Shown: positions 22,986 through 36,085, counted from the stretch's first letter. The stretch: 64,000 nucleotides of DNA from Anaeramoeba flamelloides (GCA_027625915.1 JANTQA010000063.1:2170001-2234000); one strand, 5' to 3'. The notes: generated by a model not told the origin, from the sequence alone. Translations and numbers: made by a program.

Positions 22986-24132
22986 TTCTTGAGGAGGATA
23001 TAATATTACAATAAAACTTTTATTAACCAATCAACAATAAAGTTTTTTAATTTATCAGTATCAAAGGGAAAAAAATATTATCAAAAATATTAAATAAAAA
23101 ACTATTTGAAAAAGTAATTCTTAGAAAAAATACATAGAAACCCTTTATTCTGATTCATCAAAATTATGATATTATTGTTCTTTTTGAGAATATAATGTTA
23201 AATAACTTCTGATTCGAAAACTTTGAGTAATAAAGTATAACCGATAATAAAAAAAAAAAGAATATAAAAAATTTTTGAAAAAATAAAATAATAATAAATG
23301 GAGTAACTAGTACCCCACGTTTAGATGTATTATCTAGGATTTTTATCAAATAAAATAACGAAGTATAACCAAAGATTTAACTCTATACTTTTGAATTAGA
23401 ATATATATATATATATATATATATAATGGCAGTGAAATACAATTTTTAATCACTGTTTGTGTAATTTTTTTAATTTATTATTGATAATATTTTTAGTTTT
23501 TTTTAATACGTCTGTGAATTCTGGTGAAATTTAGTAAAATTTCACCATTTTTATATTTATTCTTGAGTTTTTAATTTATTCATCAAAATTATTATTTTAT
23601 TTCTGTTTCTTCTCTTTTTTCTTTATTTTGATACTTTTTCAGAAAGACAAAATTTAGATTTTTAAAACTTTTAAAAAGTTAGAATGTGTTTTCTTAAATT
23701 TTTAAAAAGAAAAAAAGTCAAAAAAAAAAATCAATGAAAAAATAAGGAAAAATGAAAAGAAAAGAAAAATAATAAAAAAAGAAAAATTATTGTTGCTAAA
23801 AAACTAATTATTTAGGATTTTTTTGTACTTATTTGATTTTTTTTTATTTTTTAAGATAAAAAATTATTGAAAATGGTTTAAATACTTTGATGATGTATAA
23901 TTAAGATTGCCAAAATAAATTGAAATTTTTTTTTTTTTTTTATTCAATCTCTAAATAATCTTAAATGACTCTCATAATAAACATATATGTGGAATTACTA
24001 AATCAATATTTTCATACTGCATTGAATCTTTTGTATTTTTACAGGTAATAAAAACAAAAAAAAACAAATACATTAACAATCTCGAGCAAAACTTCAAGAA
24101 TCATTTCAATAAATCACGAAGGTTAGAATTAT

Positions 24133-24168
<36 letters not shown>

Positions 24169-24237
24169 GAAATATCTTAAAAAAAAAATGATAATAAAAT
24201 TTTGTAAGGAAGATCTATAACAAGTAGTTCAAGCAAT
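22986..24237. other. Intergenic with two (AT)n tracts
   Basis: No gene was recognised. Microsatellites lie at about 23401-23425 and 24138-24166. Confidence 0.5.
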
Positions 24238-24239
24238 CA

Positions 24240-24950
24240 CCTATTAGCCAATAATTAAATTCTACAATAATTTATGGTAAATTATATAAGTTCCCCAGGG
24301 TCGAAATAGCTGGAAAGAAATGTATTATAAATATTATTGAACAATAAATTTAAATTATTTTTTACCAAGGATCATAATTAAAAATTTTTCATTTAACTAA
24401 TTTTTTTTTATTATAGTATCGAAAAAAATAATTGACCTGAAAATAATCAAGGACAAGATTGTTAATTATAATACATAGAACGCTTCAAAAAAACCATTGT
24501 TATAATTCTCATAATTTCAAAGATTAACTTAATAATCATAGTACTTAAAAACCCTAAAATTAATTATTTTTTGTTTCCTTATTATTAAGTTAGTTATAAT
24601 ATCAACAAGTTTCCAATATTCTAAAAAGAATTATAAAAATAATCTCAGTTTAAATTTTCTAATTTTTCAAAAAACATGAATTTTTTAGATTAATCGATAT
24701 TTCACCACAAATTAAAGAAAGATATTTTGCCATTGTAGAGTCTGAATATTGATAATGCATCCTTTAAATTTGTGGTGAAATGCAGATGTTTTTCTGAAAG
24801 TTTTGTTTTTTTTTACTAATACAAGGATTAATTTTTAATTGAATAGATCTACAAAGATTACTCCCTTTGACTAAAAGGATTTTTAGAGATATTTGAACAA
24901 CTGATCACATATCAAGATTTGCCTTCAATTGTAACACATTTTAATTTTAG
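24240..24950 (+). mobile_element. A element copy 3 (ends decayed)
   Basis: The interior matches the A element at 49299-50045, for example ATTATAAATATTATTGAAC, TTTTTACCAAGGATCATAAT and the paired blocks CACCACAAATTAAAGAAAG and TTTAAATTTGTGGTGAAATG that form an internal hairpin. The outer inverted repeats are not recognisable. There is no gene. Confidence 0.6.
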
Positions 24951-25629
24951 ACTTCTCAGTATGATTCACTATTTCCTTAACTAAAATGAGTCAAAAAAGA
25001 AAAAGTGATTTTTCCAAATTAAATTATTCTTGTTTTCAAGAAGTTGAAGAAACCATATTTCAAGTTCTTTTGGTTCCACATTTTATAATTGGATTTCAAA
25101 GATGATCCATATTTAGTACAAACGAAGAATCTGTACCAGTTAAAATTCAAATGAAGTGGAAAGGAAACCTGTCCTGGACCATAAAAATGTTGAGACTAAA
25201 AAATAGAAATAACTATTGGTTACTTTCCAATCTAGAACTAATTTTGATTTTTTTTTCGAAGAACAGGTTGGACTAAAAAAATAAAAGTAAACAATTTTGG
25301 TACCTTGAATCTCATCCTCTGTTGTGGTTTTGAGTCAAACAATTACACGTGTAATAGATCGGAAAAAAATAAATTTTTTTTTATAATTTTTTCGGAATTA
25401 ATAATTCACACCTGATAAACCCTGAAAAAACACACCAAAATTTCAAAAAATATTTTGTATTGATAAATAATAACACTCCGTTTGAAAAACACAATTTGGT
25501 CTGGTGATTGAACAATAATTTCTTCATTTTTTTTTAAAAAGATTTTTAATACAAACATTTTCATTTTTTATTACTAGTCTAAAGCAAAGATTTCCAAATA
25601 ACAACAATTAATTATTATTTAACTTAAAA
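24951..25629. other. Upstream region of the Rab gene
   Basis: No gene or repeat recognised. This should contain the Rab8 promoter. Confidence 0.4.
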
Positions 25630-26830
25630 ATGTCCAAAATGAACAATTATGATTATTTAATTAAACTTTTAATGATTGGTGATTCTGGTAATTTTCAAAT
25701 CCTTTTCTTTCTGAAATCTTTTTTTATTTTTTTTAAAATTTTTATAAATCCCTCACCAATCTTTTATTTATGTGAATTTTGTTTGTTTAAATATCTCTTT
25801 GAAAATATTAGGTGTTGGGAAAAGTAGTCTTTTATTACGTTTTGCGGTATGTTTTTCCTTTATACATAAGATACTTTTTTTTCCTTTTTCTTTTTGATTA
25901 AATTCTCTTTTTTTTTTTTATTTGTGTATTTGAATTGCAAAGGAAGACAGCTTTACACCAAGTTTCATCACAACAATTGGGTATTTATTAATTTTTCTTT
26001 TTTTTTTCTTCATTTTTCGGATCATTCAAACCTTTAATTAATCTTTTACTGTTATCATTCAAAATTGAATAGAATTGACTTTAAAATTAGAAATATCGAG
26101 ATGGACGGAAAAAAAATTAGAATCCAAGTTTGGGTATGTATTCTTTGGAAAGGATTTTTAACAGATCCTTTCTCTTTTCTGAATATTTTTAATGATCATG
26201 TTTTTTGTTAATTTAATTTCTTTTTCTTTTTCGAATGCTTTCCTTTTCCCTTTCCTTCTCGAAACTTAATTAGGATACTGCAGGACAAGAAAGGTTTCGG
26301 ACAATTACTACAGGTTTGCTTAGATTTATTCAATTAATTTAGAAACTTAAAACAGTTGTTTCGTGATTTTAATAAAGCGTTTCCTCTTAATTTTTTTTTT
26401 TTTCGTTCTTTCTTTTAATCTTCAATTTTATAAATAACAATTTAAAGCTTACTATCGAGGAGCCATGGGAATTCTGCTTGTTTACGATGTAACAAATGAA
26501 AAATCCTTTATAAATGTTCGTAATTGGATCAAAAACATTGAAACACATGCAAGCGAAAACGTTTGTAAAATGTTAATTGCCAATAAAGCAGATCTTACTA
26601 CAGAAAGGGCTGTTAACGACAAACGAGGAGAAGAGCTTGCAAATGAATACGGAATCCCTTTTTATGCAACATCTGCAAAGACTAATATGAATGTTGACGA
26701 ATCTTTCTTAGAACTTACAAGAGTTGTTAAACAAAACCTCTTTGATAATTCTCAAGTTGAAACCACAACTATTGAAAATTCTGTAAATTTAAGCGAAAAA
26801 CCCAAAAGATCAGGTGGTGGTTGTTGTTAA
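25630..26830 (+). CDS. Rab8-family small GTPase, six exons
   Basis: This is a membrane-traffic GTPase of the Rab8/Rab10/Rab13 (plant RabE, yeast Sec4-like) group, expected to act in post-Golgi exocytosis. The exons I derive are 25630-25687, 25812-25846, 25943-25980, 26073-26133, 26274-26313 and 26448-26830. They total 615 nt, 204 residues, and every junction keeps frame with GT-AG. Motifs are the P-loop GDSGVGKS (17-24), switch I threonine 42 in the TTIGIDF stretch, DTAGQE (65-70), NKAD (123-126), SAK (153-155) and a terminal CC for double prenylation. The Rab8 signature [15 protein letters not shown] and the [16 protein letters not shown] run are well conserved. Introns are short (92-140 bp) and free of repeats, unlike those of CCT1. 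The exact Rab8/10/13 assignment needs a tree. All residues for nucleotide binding appear intact. Confidence 0.95.
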
Positions 26831-27494
26831 ATGAAAATTGCAATTGATTCCATGAAATATTGAAATCACAAAAAACCTAAAACAACAATTATGGTTTCGG
26901 TTTTAGTGTTCGAGAAACAACAATAATTTTAATGTTTAAATTTATAAATACTTAAACACTTTTAATCAAATAAGTTTATCATATTTCTGTAACTTAAATA
27001 TTGTAATACCATTATTTGAGAAATATAGTAACCAAAAAAACAAAAAAAATAACATTAAAAATAAATTTATTTTTTCTTTTTTTCAAAATTATTTATTCTT
27101 TTTAACTTTGAATTTCCAAATCCTGTAACTGACACTCTTTACGTTTATCATTACAATAATCCTTATTTTTCACAAAAACCAATAACAAACTTGATTCTAA
27201 AATTGTGAAACCAATTTTTTTTTTCAAAATTATGAATATTGATTATTTGTCGATATTGATAGAAAAAAACTAAATTCCAATTCATTTTTTGAACCTGAAA
27301 TTAATAAATACACTCTATTATTTCAAAAATTGAATTGCAAGTCAAAAATTCAAATAAAAATAAATTATGAATTAATAAATCTAAACATTTTTAAATACAT
27401 TTCATGATTAAAATTAATTTGAAAAACAAAAAAAAACTTATTAAAAAGAAAGTTCTTGTTTGAAAGAAAGAAGAAATGCAATCTATTTACTAAA
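26831..27494. other. Rab gene 3' flank, nothing else recognised
   Basis: AT-rich sequence without a gene. Confidence 0.45.
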
Positions 27495-27715
27495 AACTTT
27501 AAAAAATTTATTTTCAAATTTCCTAATTAAACTCAATCTTCCGAAAAGAATTTCAAATAAAACAATAAATATTATTCATCTTTTATAGATTATTAATAAT
27601 TTTTTAATTTGTTTGTTTGTGTGATATTATATAAATAAAAGATATGAAACTTTCATAATCTCAATCTTATCTGAGATTTTTTATGGGGGAAATTGTTTGT
27701 TATTTTTTTCTAGTG
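27495..27715 (-). mobile_element. B element fragment (copy 5)
   Basis: It matches the left third of B copies 2 and 3, for example TTAAACTCAATCTTCCGAAAA and AAATAAAAGATATGAAACTT. No right terminus was seen, so it is a truncated copy. Confidence 0.6.
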
Positions 27716-27844
27716 TGTTCATTGAAGACAGTATGTTATTTATTAAACTAGTTAAAAAGTTTTTAAAAATATTTTTTTACTTTATATTTTGAAAAATAAC
27801 GAAAGAATCATTTTCATTTTGTGAATATTATGGAAGGAAAAAAA

Positions 27845-28205
27845 AATATTGGACATGAAAATAATACCGGATAAGATTTTTAATTGTCAATATTAGGAAA
27901 ATTATTGTACAAATGCTTTTATTTTCAATAAAATCTTTTTATAAATAACCAATTTTTTTATGAAGATAGTAATAGAATAACCTAAAGTCCATCAAAGTAG
28001 GGCATCTATAGAATACTCAAGTAATTGCTAAATAGTATAAGTTGATCTACTTTTTTTGAAAAAAATCGAGTTTTATAGAGGTTTGCGAGAGTTTTGAAAT
28101 AGATACTTTTTATTCTTGTTTTTTTGATTGATTGGATGATGTTTTGAGCAAGTGTGATTTCAGTAGTAATCATTTTAATAAGTAGGCTAGTTATAATTTC
28201 AAAAT
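27845..28205 (+). repeat. Repeat M, copy 1
   Basis: It matches 35728-36085 (same strand) and 52960-53305 (opposite strand). Shared blocks include AGTTTTATAGAGGTTTG and GATTGATTGGATGATGTTTTG. I see no inverted termini. In reverse translation the copies share short coding-like pieces, so M may be a fragment of a larger element. Confidence 0.6.
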
Positions 28206-30297
28206 TTAAATTTTTAAAAAAGAAGTTTTGATTTTAAATAAAAGAAATTACAAATCAATATTCCTATTATTCACAAACAAACATATTTTCTGGGATTTTT
28301 TTCATGTCAGTTATTTTTTTCACTAGTTTACTTAATAAACTCATCCATTAATGGTTCTTAAGGGGGGTAACAAGAACATAAAAACCACAAAATTGAAATA
28401 CTGTGATAGTTTATTAAAATTATATTAGCAAACATAGATTCTAGATTTCCAAAAAAATTAAAGAAAAAAAAAATCCAAAACTTTAATGTAAAAATATATC
28501 AACAATTAAATATTAAAAAAAAATTCAAAAGAAAAAATAAATTTGGAGATATTTATTTAATTTTTTTTTGAAATTATTTTTTTAAGATATAAGACTAAAC
28601 CCTTTCACTTTATATTTTCAAATTATATTTATATAATATGTTTTAATTATCTGATTATAACCAGATCAAAAAAATATTCTACTAATCTATATATTCTAGA
28701 GATCTCAAAAAATAATTATAATATTTATTGTTTTCAAAGTTATATTTTAGAAATGAGAATTTCAGGTTTTATTGGCATTTCTTATATAATTTTTTATTAA
28801 ATAGGGTCATATATTTTTAAAAGGAAATTCACTCTATTTGGGGAATAATCTTTTAATATTATATGAAACAATTTTATGTTAATTAATTATTCTTTTTCTT
28901 TTTTACCTTACTTGAGACGTTTTAGTAAATTATTTATTATTAATAAAATATAAAAAATCATTTTATTGTTATCTTATAAAGGTACCAGAATATTTTCGAG
29001 ATATTTTTTTTTCAAAATTTGAATAAATATAAATATATCCTATTTTTATGTTGGAAAGTATTGATTTTGAAAGAAAATTTTTTATTTTGTTATTATTGTT
29101 AATAATATTTCAATTTAAATCTCAGTCAATAAAACTAATTGAAGTATAGGATATTAATAATCTAAATTAGATAGAATTTTAACCAAAGTTGCTCAATTAA
29201 ATTGAGAACTATTAGGAAATTTTTTTTTATACATTAAAGTATATAAAAAGTTTGTGTTTGGTTTTCTCAAAATGAAAAAAAAAATTTAATCTAATTACCA
29301 ATTTAGAAAAATATTTTATAAAATTGTTTAGTCTTTTTCACAAGAATCTTTAAAACAAGTAGTTCAATTTTTGGAATAAAAAAAAAAAATTGATTTTGAA
29401 TTTTGAGGATAAAATTACTCTATACTCAAAATATCTTGAAGAATATTTTATTTTCAAAAATCAAATTTTATTCTATAACAAATGCACAATTTCATAGTAA
29501 AATTTTTAATGACCAAAAAACTATAATGATTATATCTATCCTTCTTAAATAAATACAATTATTTTTTAATCGGTTTAATATATCAATTTTTTTTTGGCTA
29601 ACCAAAAGAATTATCTCATAAAGAAAAAAAAATCTTTATATTCATATTTCTTTCAACGAAGGCTTTTTTTTTATAACAATGATGAAAATACTGATAAATA
29701 GGTAAAAAAAAATTTATAATGTGAGAAATAAAAAGAATTTAATATTTTCTTTTTCGGAAAAAAATAAAAAAAATTGATCTAACAAAAAAATTTTCTGTTT
29801 TGTATTTCAAAGTCGATCAGAATTTTTTGACACATGGCATATATAAAATCTGTATGTCGAGAATACCACCAATAATATATTTTAAAATTTTGGCTTGTTG
29901 TCCTGGAGTACTGATCCCTTAAATAATATATAAGAAGAAATTTTTGAAAAAATTTGACTATTTTTGATATCTCAAAAATGATTCTAACCCAACTTTGATT
30001 ATAAAGAACATTTAAATTGCATTTGTTGATTTTCTTGCTAATAGAATAGTGAATTATTCTTTGAAATTAATTTATTTCTTTTTTAATTGATCTTACGTTT
30101 TCGTTTTCAGGTTCTTAATTTACAGACCAATTTACCTTTTTTTTCGATCCCACTTTTCGGGTCAAATGTTACTCATTATATAAATTTTGAATTTTAAGCT
30201 TGTTAACAAAAAATGAGAAACAAAATTATCCAATTTCTAAAAATTTTCCTCCATTTTTTCCGCTTTTCATTTTGTGACCAAATTTTGCTTATTTGAA
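28206..30297. other. Intergenic upstream of the PROPPIN gene
   Basis: Two kilobases of AT-rich sequence with no recognisable gene or shared repeat. The last 200 bases (about 30090-30297) have slightly higher GC and probably hold the promoter and 5' UTR. Confidence 0.4.
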
Positions 30298-31503
30298 ATG
30301 GAATCAAATTTAGTAATTACTCTCAATCCACTTTTTTCACATTTCACTGTTTTACAATCGAATACTTTACACGTCTACGATCTGGCAACGTGCCGCCTTT
30401 TGCTGAGTCGAGAATTTGAAAGTCTAAAATTAAGTTATGCGACTGTGCTGGGTGAGACAAATTTGTTTGTTGTAGTTCCTGTTTGGAACAAAAATTTAAA
30501 TTATGGCAAAAGCGTGATGATTTACGATGACATTCAAGACACTTCTGTCTTAGAAATTGAATTTGATCAAGAAATCAAACAAATCAAATGCTCACATGAA
30601 AGGCTTTTGGTGTGCTGCAGCTCGAGGGTCTTTGTTCTTGAATTTAATTGTTTACATTCACAATTCCAGTTTAAGACTTGCAAAACCATTGGTGGTTTAA
30701 TTGATATTTCACCATCACACTCCTATCTTTTACAAAACCGATCAGTGGCACCACAAACAAAGAACAAATCAAAAAAAAACAAGACCCTCTCCACTTCTTC
30801 GTCTTCCCCTTCAATTTCAAAAAATAAAAAAAAATTAATAAAAACAAACAATGAGAAACGATCTTCTCAAAGTTTGCTCAGGGAGGGCGATGTTATCGCA
30901 TTACTGGGCAACACCACTGGCGAAATTCGAATCGTCAGCTTTGCTGAGCGTTGTTTGTTTAACAATAAAATTGTTGCACACGATCACGCAATTGAATTCA
31001 TGAAATTAAATTTTGATGGATCCTTAATTGCTACAGGCTCTTCAAAGGGCACCCTGATTCGTGTGTTTGAAACTCACTCTGCGTCACAGGTCTTTCAATT
31101 AAGAAGAGGATCGAAAAAGGCAAGAATATTCTCAATCGCTTGGAACCAAGACTCTTCTTTACTTGCAACAACATCATCTACAGGAACTGTACACATCTTT
31201 TTAATTCCATTTAATAAAATTAAGGAAGGCAAGAAGGTTATCACAAAAAGAAAGGAAAAAATTTTTGGTAAAAAGAGTCTCTTTAAAATCAAATTCCCAA
31301 AAGAAGAAATTTATTCTTGTGAATTTGTTGGTAGCTACGATTTAATAAGTAATTATTTGATTTTTTCCCTTCTTTTTTCATTTTTCTTTTTTTTTTCTTT
31401 ATTTTTTTGATACTTAACTAAAGGTTATGGACTTTTTTTTTATTACAAGATCTCTAGTCACTTGGTAAAAAAGTGTTATTTGAATGTTATTGAAACAGTT
31501 TGA
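30298..31503 (+). CDS. PROPPIN (WIPI/Atg18-family) WD-repeat protein, two exons
   Basis: This is a beta-propeller that binds PI3P and PI(3,5)P2 and works in autophagosome formation and endosome/vacuole traffic. I place exons at 30298-31348 and 31424-31503 (376 residues), joined by a 75-bp GTAATT...TAAAG intron. Reading through gives the C-terminal strand YGLFFYYKI, which fits the last blade of the family. The diagnostic lipid-binding motif is LRRG at residues 268-271, preceded by ATGSSKGTLIRVFETHS and followed by IFSIAWNQDSSLLATTSSTG and GTVHIF, as in WIPI3/WIPI4 and Atg18. A lysine/serine-rich low-complexity insert occupies about residues 150-195. An in-frame GTG at 30274 extends the frame, but the ATG at 30298 is the plausible start. 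Which WIPI subgroup it belongs to is not certain. Confidence 0.88.
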
Positions 31504-32019
31504 AAATGATTGTAGAAAAATCATATTGATTTCTATTTGAATTTTCTTTGGATCATCAATAAGAAGATCAAAATGAACATTATTTTTTTTTAAAATAGTA
31601 TCTCAATATTTTGAGTTTTTCAATTTTTATGAAAATATATTGATTTGTTAGATTTATTCCATACAGAATATCAACTATTCACTGATGTTTATAATTCTAC
31701 TTATTTCTTATTTGTTTTTAAAAGGTCAATTATCAAAAATTAACTGGTATTTGGAAAATTTTTTTTATTAACATTTAGCTGAAACAAATTTTATGTTATT
31801 ATCCCAGTTATCTATTTTCAATTCACTAAATTTGATCTCTTAAAAAAAATGTTCAAAAAAATCAGTCAATTTAGTGAAAAGAAAATTAGAGTTCTCAGAA
31901 AAAAGAATAAGAATAATGTTTTTCAAAATTATTTCATTTGAAATAATTTTTTTATTTTATTTTATTATTGTTATTAAAATAATATATGAAATTAATTTCT
32001 TTAGAAATATTTACTAAAT
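31504..32019. repeat. PROPPIN 3' flank with repeat J
   Basis: About 31640-31870 resembles 17640-18010 in CCT1 intron 2, including AAAGGTCAATTATCAAAAAT. No gene was recognised. Confidence 0.45.
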
Positions 32020-33330
32020 TCCTGAAATTTAGACACAGTTTCAACAGTTGAAAAAATAGCAATACCACACTATACATTCAATTTGGAAATAATTTTGATT
32101 TTACAAATTCTTTCATTTTTTCCTTTTTTATTTTGTTTTTATTAACATTTTCTTTTTTCCAGTTACGTAATCTGTTTCGTTAGATCTGTATTTTTTTTTC
32201 GATTGTTGATGGAACTTTAGTGTTGAGTTAGTTGAATTAAAAAATCACATACAATTAGTTGATGAGTATCTGATCATTTGTTCGATCAACAATTGTTTGT
32301 AAAATTTCAACAAATTTACCAATATAATTTTTGTTCAGCTAGTTTCATCATTTTGGACACACCAATTTTTTTAATTTTTCGTTTAATATTTTTTTCTTTT
32401 TTTTTGGATAAAAATAAGGTAAATTTTTAAAAATGCGATTATTTGCGATGCGATTATTTGCGAGAAAAACAATTTTTTTTTATTTTGTGTCTTATCGGAT
32501 TTCTAAACTTACAAAATGTTGACATACGTGCTGATAGTTTGTTGTGTATATCAAAAAAAAAAAAATTGTCCAATAGAATAAAAAATATGAATTGGTCAAA
32601 AATGACAATTTTGACCAATATACAAATTTCGAAAATTTTCAAAATTTGCGAATATTTGCGATTTATTTAACATTTTATTTAACATTTTATAGGGATGTGT
32701 TAGGTAGGATTAGTATATTTTAGTTGAGTGACCTACCCCACCACACTCGTTCCTAACTTACTCAACATATCCTCCTAACCCTATCTAAACTAACCTACAA
32801 ACCACACACAATTCTAACACTCTCTAACGTACCCTACATACCCTACCATACCTACCCATATAAAATGTTAAATAAAATGTTAAATAAAAAATGTTAAATA
32901 AAATGTTAAATAAAATGTTAAATAAATCGCAAATATTCGCAAATTTTGAAAATTTTCGAAATTTGTATATTGGTCAAAATTGTCATTTTTGACCAATTCA
33001 TATTTTTTATTCTATTGGACAATTTTTTTTTTTTTGATATACACAACAAACTATCAGCACGTATGTCAACGTTTTGTAAGTTTAGACCCGATTCCAGATA
33101 CAAATTAAAAAATTATTATTTTTCTCGCAAATAATCGCATCGCAAATAATCGCAATTTTGGTATATTCCCAAAAATAATTACATACAAAAACATTAATAC
33201 CGAATAACTTAAATTTTGTTTATTATTAGGTTTAAAAAAATACAATAAATTGGGATTTTTTTGCCTATTTTTTATTTTGGGTGTGTCCAAAGTTTTGGAA
33301 TGGGGTTTATTTTTAATAACAATCAGTTTA
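32020..33330. repeat. Repeat E, copy 2, split by the foldback element
   Basis: The left part (about 32020-32433) and right part (about 33155-33330) align in order with the uninterrupted copy at 640-1225. Shared blocks are GTTCGATCAACAATTGTT and the terminal TTTTGGGTGTGTCCAAAG. The foldback element at 32434-33154 separates them. Confidence 0.7.
32434..33154. mobile_element. Foldback (long inverted-repeat) element
   Basis: It is 721 bp, with two arms that are reverse complements: 32434-32690 and 32862-33154. Each arm ends outside in two tandem GCGATTATTTGCGAT units and inside in tandem TTTAACATTTTA-type 12-mers, two in the left arm and five in the right. About 140 bp of the arms appear identical, whereas about 45 bp just inside the outer ends differ clearly. 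The 170-bp core is unlike its surroundings: relatively GC-rich and skewed from G/T to C/A, with many CCTACC and CCTAACC-like words. Tandem repeats within long inverted arms are the hallmark of Foldback elements. Mirror-image short frames on both strands of the arms are not genes. Confidence 0.85.
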
Positions 33331-33334
33331 ATTG

Positions 33335-34589
33335 TTTTTTGTGTTAATGAGATCTTTATCAAATTGAAAATTATGATTTCGTTTTTTGAAAGAATTTTTT
33401 TATTTCTTTACCCTTACAAAAATAATAATTCAAATAAAAAAATGATTATTAAAATATTATATATACCCAACAAGTCAGAAAAACGAGTTACACTTAGAAT
33501 ATAAACTAAAAAAATTGTAGTAAAATAATAGTTTGTAAAAAATCAAATACTACAATGCCGCTCATTGTGTAAAAATATTAAGAAAAAAAAAAATGTCAAA
33601 ACCAAAAGGAAAAAATTCGATCATGATAATAAACATTTCAAGACATGGTTTAATTTAAGAGTTTGAACGAAATCTTTGAATTTAAAAAAATAAATTTAAT
33701 TTTATAAGCATAAATACCTTCAAAAAACAGTAAAATCCTAAAAAAGAAAATACATTTATTTAATAGTTATCTACAAAAAACATTAGAATAGCATGAGATC
33801 AAAAAAAAAACTACTTTCAAAAAAAGTATTCTTAACTAATTACGAAATTTCTTAATATTTTCAAGTTTTCTAATTCCTTTTTAAAGGATGAAACATGTTT
33901 TTCTTTTTTTAATTTGGAAAATTTGATAACCAATAAAAAAAAAACCCAACATTTAAAACTTTAAATAATAATCAATAAAAATCTATCTTTTGGTAAAATA
34001 ATAATTCTTCAATTAGAGTTTAACACTTACATAATATTTTCTAAAAATTACATCAATTGTCCAAAATAGCAAATAAATTCTTCTCGAGTGTGCTATTTTG
34101 AGTCTATTTTAAATATTATTTTTTAAAAAAAAAATAATTGAAAAAATCATTTTTTTTATGAAAATCCAAATCTCATTTCTTCTTTTCTATTTTATCACCT
34201 TTATTTTTTTTTACTCTTTAATTTAGTTGTTGGAATGAATCAAAAGCATTCTCGGTACGAAATAAACGTTTCAACAAATTCAATTAAAAAAATATCAGAA
34301 TCTTGCTTTGGAATTGAAAAATAATTTTTCTAATTGACCAAATAATTAAATCGTTAATATAGATTGAATAAAAAATATACATATATTATTTCTCTTTTTT
34401 TTTTTTTTTTTTGTTTTATTTCACAATTTCCACATTTCTGATACAATATTCAAAATACAAAATATTTACTTAATTAAAAATTATATTAATCAACTTAATG
34501 AATTTTAGTAAAAATTTTGACCAATTTCTTAAAAATCTGATCGAATTCATCTAAAAAAAGAAAAGTTAGATTCTAATAAATTGATTTTT
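33335..34589. other. Intergenic, nothing recognised
   Basis: No gene. The frame at 33250-33504 runs out of repeat E into AT-rich sequence and is rejected. Confidence 0.4.
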
Positions 34590-34985
34590 TTTTTCGTAGT
34601 ATTATTGTTGAAGGGGTGTAAATTACACTCTAGGTTCCCTTTTACTTAAATCCCCTTTCAGAAATTTAAGCTTACAATCATAGATTTCACGATTATTGAT
34701 TAATGAAAATAATTCAAAACTGTATTGGTTTAAAATTAATTCATTAAGATTTTTTTTCTTTTAATTATATTTTGAAATCTTAATCTATTATTTTTATAGG
34801 AAGTGCGTACCCATAAAAAATGATCAATATTATCTATCATTTATTTCTGTTCATACTTTAAACATAACGACAAAATTTATTTGAGTTTTTATTAATTACA
34901 TAGTAATATCTATTTAAGCAATTAGTAAATTTTCTGAATATTTGAATTGTTGAGCTTGGAGTATAACTTAGAAATATTTGAGTTT
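34590..34985 (-). mobile_element. LINE 3' tail, copy L3 (inverted, decayed)
   Basis: The reverse complement matches the tails at 21640 and 57470. The terminal palindrome GTGTAAATTACACT lies at 34616-34629, here at the low-coordinate end. It is 5'-truncated and no open frame remains. Confidence 0.7.
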
Positions 34986-35034
34986 TAAATCAATTTTTTT
35001 GATTTTTATTATTATGAAATATTTTTGGGGTGTG

Positions 35035-35445
35035 TCATAGAGTGCTGTTATGAGTCTAACTTTTCCAGAATTCAAAAGAATAGAGTAAAACCTTTGATTT
35101 TTCATTTAATTTTTAAATTAAAAAAAACCTTACGGTAGTTTTCTTGAGGTTTACTGTTTTATTTGTGAAGTGTTCTAGGTTTTTCTGAGTTTTTCTATTT
35201 TATTCGTTTAGTGTTCTAGTTTTTTTTGAGGTTTTCTATTTTATTTGGAAAATCTATTGATTTTCGTGAGGTTTTTTTGAGTTTTCTATTTATTTGTGAA
35301 GTGTTCTATGTTTTTTTTACTTTTTGAAATAAACAGAAAATTTTAATAAATTTTCGGTTTATTTCAAAAAGTAAAAAAACTTAACGATAATCTATTGATT
35401 TTCCAAATAAACAGAAAACTCTAGAAAACCTAACGATATTTCCAG
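35035..35445. repeat. Repeat D, copy 4
   Basis: It is the longest head-type copy. It contains CCAGAATTCAAAAGAATAGAG and several tandem variants of GTGAAGTGTTCTAGG and TTTTTGAGTTTTCTATTT, with an inverted pair TGAAATAAACAGAAAATTTT and AAATTTTCGGTTTATTTCA. Confidence 0.6.
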
Positions 35446-35727
35446 TTATTGGAATTCAATAATTTATTATATATGTACTTATATATTTTCTTTTTTTTTA
35501 ATTCGATTAAATCTTTTGTTTTCCAGTTGATGATATCTTTTCTTTGGTTGAATTTTATTATTTTTTCAAAAAAAGGAAGAGATAAATTTTCGAGTTTTTT
35601 TTTGAATTTAAATTGTTTCTTATTTACAAAAATCCTAGATTTGTGGTTGTAGGACTTTACTATTCAAAAGGATTTAAACAATAATCCACATTTTTAGTTT
35701 TTCATATATAGTAGTTAAAAAAATATC

Positions 35728-36085
35728 TGAAATGAAAATAATCCCTGAAAGCATTTTTAATAATAAATATTAGAAAAATTGTTGTATAATCACAAATAAT
35801 CAAAATACAATCCTTTTTTTGTATAACCAAATTTTCTATGAACTTAGTAATAAACCTGCCTAAAGTTCATTAAAAATGTGTATCTATAGATTATTCATCT
35901 GATTGTTTGATAACCTAAGTAGATCAAATTTTTTTGAAAAACATAGAGTTTTATAGAGGTTTGATAGAGTTTGGAAAATGATTATTTTTATTCTTGTTTC
36001 TTGATTGATTGAGTGGTGTTTTGAACAAGTGTAATTTACTTAGTCAACATTCTAATAAGTGGGTAAGTTATATTTTTAAAAGTTT
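35728..36085 (+). repeat. Repeat M, copy 2
   Basis: It aligns with 27845-28205, sharing GAGTTTTATAGAGGTTTGA and TTGATTGATTGAGTGGTGTT. It directly precedes B element copy 4. Confidence 0.6.

Noticed and set aside
32443-33134. Mirror-image frames on both strands in the foldback element
   Set aside because: The same peptide appears because the arms are inverted copies. It has no recognisable domain and is low complexity.
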